Shown piece after piece: positions 58,437 to 64,000 of a stretch of DNA of 64,000 bases. This DNA comes from Albula goreensis (taxonomy: Eukaryota; Chordata; Actinopteri; Albuliformes; Albulidae). Under the pieces are notes generated by a model. The model was not told the origin of the DNA. It saw nothing but the letters and a program-made list of their open reading frames with translations, and did no database searches. The stretch covers positions 27,207,646 to 27,271,645 of the forward strand of contig CM040743.1 of assembly GCA_022829145.1 (NCBI GenBank), given 5' to 3'. Positions within the stretch are counted from its first letter, which is position 1. The number at the start of each line of letters is the position of its first letter. A program made the translations under genes and the position numbers.

Positions 58437-60008
58437 ACTGCTCAAAAAAATTAAGGGAACACTTCAATCACACCACAGATCTAGAGGAACAAAATATTCA
58501 AGTCGAAAATCTTTACTGATATACATTGTGTAATTAGTTAAGAACAAAATAATGTAACAACGATCAATGAAAGCCAAAATCATCAACCCATTAACTGATG
58601 GATTCAAAATCACACCGAAAATCAAACTGCAAAAAAAAAAAAAATCACAGGCTGATCCAGCTTGCATGAATTTTCATCATGGCAACTAATAATGTGGCTC
58701 AGTAGTTCGTATGGCCCCCCATGTGCCTGTATTGTATACACTCCTGACAGCATCTGGACATGCTCCTGACGAGATGGCAGATGGTGTCCTGGGGATCTCC
58801 TCCTAGACCTGGATCAGGGTATCAGTGAGCTCCTGGACAGTCTATGGCGCTACTTGGTGGCATCGGATGCACAGATACATCACGTCCCGCAGGTTCTCAA
58901 TTTGATTCAGGTATGGGGAACGTGAGAGCCATCGTCATCCAGGAACTGCCTACACTCTCTGGCCACATGAGGCCGGGCATTGCACTGCACCAGGAGGAAC
59001 CCAGGGCCCACTGCACCAGCGCAAGGTCTGACAATGGGTCTGAGGATTTCAGCCCGGTACCTAACAGCAGTCAGGGTACCTTTGGCTAGCATGTGGGGGT
59101 CAGTGCGACCCTCCAAGGATATGCCTCCCCAGACCATCACTGACCCACTGCCAAACTGGTCATGCTGGATGATGTTGCAGGCTGCATAACATTTGCCAAG
59201 TGTCTCCAGGCTCTTTCACATCTGTCACATGTTCTCAGTGTGAACCTGCTCTCATCTGTGAAGAGAACAGGGCACCAATGGTGAACCTGCCAATTCTTGT
59301 CTTTTCTGGCGAATACCAATAGAGCTGCATGGTGCTGAGATGTGAGCACAGGTTCCACTAGAGGACGTCGGGCTCTCATGCCACCCTCATGGAGTCTGTT
59401 TCTGACAGTTTGGTCAGAAACATGCACATGAGTAGCCAGCTGGAGGCCATTTTGTAGAGCTCTGGCAGTGCTCCTCCTGTTCCTCCACACACAAAGGAGC
59501 AGATACTGGTCCTGCTGCTGGGTTGATGCCCTTCTTCGGCCCTGTCTAGCTCTCCTCATGTAACAGCCTGTCTCCTGGTATCTCCTTCACGGACTTGAGA
59601 CTGTGCTCAGAGTCACAACAAACCGTCTTGCGACAACACATATGGATGTGCCATCCAGGAGGAGCTAGACTACCCATGCAACCTGAATGGGTTGGTGGTA
59701 CTGCCTCATTCTACCAGTAGTGGCAACGACACCAGCAAAAAAGCAAAACTAGAGAAAAATCAGGCAGGGAGGATAAGCAGAGAGCAATGGTCTGTGGCCA
59801 CCAGCTGCAAAACCACTCCCTTTTTGGGGGTTGTCTTGCTGTTGTCTCTCCAGTGCACCTGTTGTCACTTTCATTTGCATCAGAATAGGTGAAATTGATT
59901 CACAATCACTTATTCAGCCTAACTGGACAGATTGATATCCCTGAAGTTTAATTGACTTGGTGTTATACTATGATGATTAAGTATTCCCTTAATTTTTTTT
60001 GAGCAGTG
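58437..60008 (-). mobile_element. Tc1/mariner element, nearly complete
   Basis: Left end cactgctcaaaaaaattaag and right end, reverse-complemented, cactgctcaaaaaaaattaa: the well-known TIR of a fish Tc1 group. TA follows the right end (60009-60010). The left flank is cc rather than ta, so one duplication copy is mutated. The length of ~1,572 bp is normal for Tc1. One transposase relic on the minus strand. Confidence 0.93.
58720..59560 (-). pseudogene. Tc1-type transposase relic
   Basis: Blocks in order: [20 protein letters not shown], then [19 protein letters not shown] (HTH region), [13 protein letters not shown] (first catalytic Asp kept), MMVWGGISLEGRTDPH, LVQCNARPHVA and SPYLNQIENLRDVM (Glu kept). 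The second catalytic Asp, expected in a QDNARPH motif, is Cys (codon 58982-58984). Pro-Asp of PDLNPIE is Pro-Tyr. A frameshift near 59,140 and another near 58,930 break the frame. Inactive. Confidence 0.92.
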
Positions 60009-60049
60009 TATTTTGACTCCATCTCTGCTCTTGAAAACCTGTAGCAACT

Positions 60050-60960
60050 TTTGAATGGGCTCCACCTGTTCTCAGTTGAGGGCATATCTAAGCCTTATGG
60101 AGAAGGCATTGAATATTGCGTGTCATTGTTGCAAGTCTATTGTTGCACAAGATATCCGGGAGGGGGAAAAGCGACTGCAGTCTGCTACTGTCATCAGATG
60201 GAACTCTCAGCTCAAATTATCCGATCTGATCTCAAGTTTGATGACACAAAATCAGTAGCCAGCTGTCTGTATCAAGCAAAGCTTTCCATCCATGACAGAA
60301 ATGTTTTCAGTGAGCCAGTTGATGTCCCATCCCCCTTCGAGGTAGCCACTGACTGTGTGCAAGGATCTAATATTGTCACAGCCAGTTACATCATCCTCTG
60401 TATCAGAGGGCTGTCCAACCACCTCAACCATTTCTCTCCCAAGTATAATGGTAAACGCATAAACAGTTTGAGGGTATCAATTGACAAGCAGCTTGCCAAG
60501 TATGAAGAAAATCAAATATACCAAATCACTTTTGTTTTAGACCCATGTTTCCAATTGTCATGGTGTACAACAGGAAAAGGATACACTCAGAAATGAGCTT
60601 TGAAATCTTGCAGCCAAGTTCACCAGCATGGGACAAGATGAGCAACCCAGGGAAGAAGCATGTAAAAAGACTGGATTGGACCTACTGTTTGATTTCATGT
60701 AGCAGTTAAACACCTCCAAGCAACCAGGAGGAGGAGCAGCCCAAAAGGAAATTTAGGGGTATCTTCAAAACCCTCATCTGCACCCAACAGCTAATCCACT
60801 GCTATTCAGGGAAACCCACTGTCAAATGTATCCGATACCTGTCAAGCTAGCTGCAGACTACCCACATATCCCTGCATCATCAGGAGCTGTGGAACGTGTT
60901 CACCATCAGTGGTGTTATTTTTAGTCCAGACCGCTGCTCAGATTCACTTGTGTATTCACA
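60050..60960 (+). pseudogene. ZBED-like hAT transposase relic
   Basis: Plus-strand frames give EKALNIACHCCKSIVAQDIR and LQSATVIRWNSQLKLSDLI (the RWNSQ signature), then KLSIHDRNVFSEPVDVPSPF with EVATDCVQGSNIVTASYIIL, then FVLDPCFQLSW, and a dimerisation end IPASSGAVERVFTISGVIFS at about 60,870-60,930. Two or more frameshifts and a short deletion. It starts about 40 bases beyond the Tc1 element and is a separate insertion. Confidence 0.85.
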
Positions 60961-60969
60961 ACAAAAGTT

Positions 60970-62100
60970 GTTTCTGTAGTTCTAAAAAGATCTTGTAATG
61001 TTCAGACACCTCATCTTACTTGTGTGGAACCACTGTCAACAATTCAGTTGTGTTCCTTGAATAAAGTATTTTTCAGATGTCTCTGGTGACTCCAGAGAGA
61101 TAATATTTGTTTAAAAATTTGAACATTTTTTGGACTTCAAACCCTAACAGCTTTGATGTGTATTTACATTAACAAACAATTATCATAATTATTTTTATTG
61201 TTTGAAGGTAACGCTTAACATAGTTCAGGTTCAATCTTCAATCTAGTCTGACATTACTATTTATCAACTACCTATTTCTCAATTCTATACTCCCTCCCCC
61301 TTCCCCAAGTCAGTCAGTTAGATCTAAAATAAAATTTCAGAGAAATTGATACATTTTAAATATATCAGTTTAAAAACCAACCATGGACAATATGGATTAA
61401 ATCTACTCATAGCATCTGCAATACTCAACAAATAGAATGACAAATATTTATGAATTCTATATCAAATATCTGTGACTTTATTGCTAATTTTTCCTCCCAA
61501 AGTAGATTAAATAAATGTAGTTGAATGGCCATGAAATATTTTAATATTTAAAACCAGGTCTGACGGTAACATGTGATTGTACAATTATCAACTAATATAG
61601 AATTTAGAATTATTTATTCATTGCATATTTTTCTTTATTTGTTATTTGCAAGACACACACAAAAATGTAATGTCACATAAATAAATATTCCGAATGAATG
61701 CACTTTAGAAATGTTATCTAGCCCACTATAACTGTATGTTTTAATAATGTATGTGCAGGTATATTTTAATTGTGTGTCGCCCCCTGATGGCAATGCACCT
61801 TCATTTCATCATCTTCATCATGCATCTTGTCATCATGTTATATTTATTTTCATGTTCGTCCACGTTGTTCACGAACAAGTGCCAGTTTGAGTTGCAGATT
61901 CCTATTTTAAATATATCCATGGTCCTGGAAGTCAACACAGTATATGGTGACTGCTATAACAGAGATGAAAAGGCACTTGGCACATTAGTGTTGTTAGCTG
62001 CACTTTACAATTTTTATTCAGCAAAATTTCCGCCGTATCATTACACTCTCTTCTCTTGCGTACACCATTGATCCACATCTGACGCCCGGTGGCTTATGCA
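60970..62100. other. Intergenic, AT-rich, nothing recognised
   Basis: The open frame 61751-62071 (106 codons) is Leu/Ile-rich with no recognised domain and ends just before the CpG-rich block. Confidence 0.4.
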
Positions 62101-62119
62101 GCATTTGCCAGGAAGATGC

Positions 62120-62660
62120 TATACGACCCAATTGCCGGAAGTTGCCTCAGTATTTACCAGTCTGCCTTTGTTTCTTGACCTTATTCACCGGAAGTGGGGC
62201 GCAGACGAGTCGGGCAGCCCGACAAGGGAAAGGGAAAAAAAGAAAAAAAAATTGAAGGAAAAAACTCGGTGAATTTGTGGGATTGGGGTGATTTGTACGT
62301 TGTTTCCCAACTGTCCCGGCCAGAGGGAGCCCCGGGAAGGAGAGAGAGTCGATAGTACCGGTAACTGCTACTTATTTCCCACTTAGTATATTTTTTCTGT
62401 TAATTTGAGTGACTCGAATGCGCCGCTTCTCTTCTGTGTCTCGACAGCCGGAAGTCTGCATGAAGCTGCGCCTCACACCGGGGCTTTGGCGACGACTGTT
62501 TTTTTTTCACTGTTCGTTTTTTTATATCCCCGAGTTTTTTTTTTTTTTTCTTTTTTTTTATTTTCTCGGAGTCGAATGGGGGAAGAGGTGGAGGCGCAGG
62601 GAGCATATTGTTTTCAAGCGGAAGTTTATTTAGCAAGCCTATGTCATTTAAAGAGTTGAT
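62120..62660 (+). promoter_or_regulatory. CpG-rich promoter with repeated ETS motifs
   Basis: The block is rich in CpG, unlike the surrounding AT-rich sequence. CCGGAAGT occurs at 62135-62142, 62188-62195 and 62448-62455, and AGCGGAAGT at 62617-62625, all in the same orientation. Repeated CCGGAAGT (ETS/GABP) sites in a TATA-less CpG block mark housekeeping-type promoters. Transcription is inferred to run rightward, since AT-rich intron-like sequence with no stop-bounded exon follows. Confidence 0.65.
62196..62360 (+). other. Putative non-coding first exon
   Basis: GC-rich sequence directly after the second ETS site ends in ...gatagtaccg|GTAACT, an acceptable splice donor at 62361. No ATG with a long frame occurs in it, so it would be 5' UTR with coding exons beyond the window. 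In human the neighbours of PIANP are ZNF384 and COPS7A, but the gene cannot be named from this exon. Confidence 0.35.
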
Positions 62661-62664
62661 TTTA

Positions 62665-63856
62665 GCTATAAAATTAGTGGAACCTAAAAAAAAACAGCGG
62701 GCTAGCTAGTTGTATCGATATTGCAAATTTTAACAAGCAGCTTGCTTATCGCTAGTTGTTATCCAATATCTACGTTGCACAAATGAAAATAGCAACTTAG
62801 CATGATGGCTAATGTTTACGTAGCTAACATTAGCTATCTAGACAGTTAGCTGTTTTATGATCCTCAGTTACGCCCCTTTGCTGGCTATATAACTATAGCT
62901 AGCAACTTAATTTGTAAAGCCCAAGTGACAGTTGCTTGATGTACCCACACGAAACGTATACCCGCGCACCACTCTGACAAACGTTGGCCAAAGCGTTACC
63001 AAAGGCTGCGATGATTAACAACTGCTTGCTTGATACGGATGCATTTTTGTTTATGTTTACTGATATTAATCATAGTAACAGGCTAAGTGGCTGACATTGG
63101 CGGCCAGCTATCCAGCTAATGTTTTTACCTTAGCGGCCATAGATTGCTATGAATCGCTAGATAACGGTGGCAATGCCTTGCTGTTGAACTTGCGTCGTTA
63201 GCGATAGTTCTACATTTTACTGATGTTGGCTAGCGATACGTATCTAATTCGTCCACAGTTGTAAGAATAATAAAATGGTATTATGATGAATGATCCAATT
63301 TCAAGTAAATGCTTGAAAGGTTATTGCACGTATCATCTGCCTTGAAAATTAGAAGAAATAACTGCTGTTTTAAGAATAGTTCATATCATCGCTACATACT
63401 GTCAGAAAATGCAAATAACAACTGTTTGCTGAATAATGCCTCCAGAGGACTTTGATTCGCTTCTACACTGCGACTAGATAATTGTCAACACGAGATTTAG
63501 ATGGCTAGCTGGTGGTCTACTGATGTGTCAAAGGGACAGCGTGAAAGAAAAAAATTAACACGCCGTCTGGAGTGAGGCACATTCGAATGACACTCAGTTC
63601 AGTTGTGTATATGAAAACGTACTTCTGGTCTAAACAATCAAACTGTTTGCAATTCACAAACCGATAGATCGTCAGTGTTGATAATAGCTAGCTTTTTCGT
63701 CACTTGTCTACCCAACCAATGGAAATAATAATCACCATCTTACATTTATATAATAAAGTATATGAGATTTTAGTTGAGTGCCTCTTGGTCACTGGTATTC
63801 GTCCCAATATATTAAGGTAACACTGTTATTCTGCATTCGCTCTGTACTGGTTAAAG
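62665..63856. other. Probable first intron of the gene at 62 kb
   Basis: AT-moderate sequence with many gctagct/tagcta strings. No exon or named repeat recognised. Confidence 0.35.
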
Positions 63857-64000
63857 CAGGGGTGTCAAACCATCAATGTTGTATGCAGGTTTTTGGAGTT
63901 TCCTTTCAACCAGCTGTCATTTTAGGTCTTTGAAACTAAGTGTGAACTCTTTAGCCAAACAATGACTTAAATTAATCTAACCAGTTACGTGCTGAGAGAC
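63857..64000. mobile_element. hAT-type repeat running off the window end
   Basis: caggggtgtcaaac at 63857, then gcaggtttttggagtttcct ttcaaccagct, matches a very common fish hAT-like non-autonomous repeat beginning CAGGGGTGTCAAAC. The right end lies outside the window. Confidence 0.7.

Overview
This is a repeat-rich piece of a vertebrate nuclear genome, almost certainly from a ray-finned (teleost) fish. The evidence is spliced animal genes (usp5 and pianp, also near each other in human 12p13), long introns, (CA)n microsatellites, and a mobile-element mix typical of fish: Tc1/mariner, several hAT types, PIF/Harbinger, pogo/Tigger, Mag-type Ty3/Gypsy, an L2-like LINE and a Tx1/L1-like LINE. The species cannot be told from this window. 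There is no bacterial operon structure, CRISPR array or tRNA/rRNA gene that I could recognise.

Layout. 1-8.7 kb: the last six coding exons of usp5 on the + strand (two UBA domains and the catalytic-His end of the peptidase), with a hAT-like element in one intron and a complete but inactive Tigger element in the next, then the 3' UTR and poly(A) signals. 9.5-11.5 kb: 5'-truncated L2-like LINE (-). 11.7-12.6 kb: cluster of a G/T-terminal MITE family seen again at 54.0 and 56.8 kb. 13.3-19.7 kb: a three-level nest, in which a PIF/Harbinger element appears to be split by a Ty3/Gypsy element whose integrase is itself split by a ZMYM1-like hAT fragment. 21.9-26.2 kb: decayed Tx1/L1-like LINE (+), followed by a second Harbinger transposase relic. 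28.1 kb: a compact hAT MITE with a perfect 8-bp target duplication. 31-34.3 kb: Gypsy fragments in the wrong order and a probable solo LTR. 34-39 kb: repeat copies and two dinucleotide microsatellites.

40.0-41.0 kb: the 5' half of pianp (PILR-alpha-associated neural protein) on the - strand: start codon, signal peptide, ectodomain and transmembrane exon. The cytoplasmic exons were not found. 43.9-44.7 kb: degenerate ~110-bp minisatellite. 46.6 kb: fold-back element built of short palindromic subrepeats. 48.5-51.7 kb: a ZNF862-like hAT transposase-derived gene with intron-like gaps and many lesions, interrupted by another insertion. 58.4-60.0 kb: a nearly complete Tc1 element with a lost catalytic Asp. 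60.0-61.0 kb: ZBED-like hAT relic. 62.1-62.7 kb: CpG-rich promoter with repeated ETS motifs and a probable non-coding first exon of a + strand gene whose coding part lies beyond the window.

Only usp5, pianp and the unnamed gene at 62 kb look like host genes. Nearly everything else recognisable is mobile-element debris. I did not find convincing evidence for a new biological system. The most informative items are the usp5 alternative donor, the apparent usp5 frameshift, the partial pianp model and the nested-insertion chronology.
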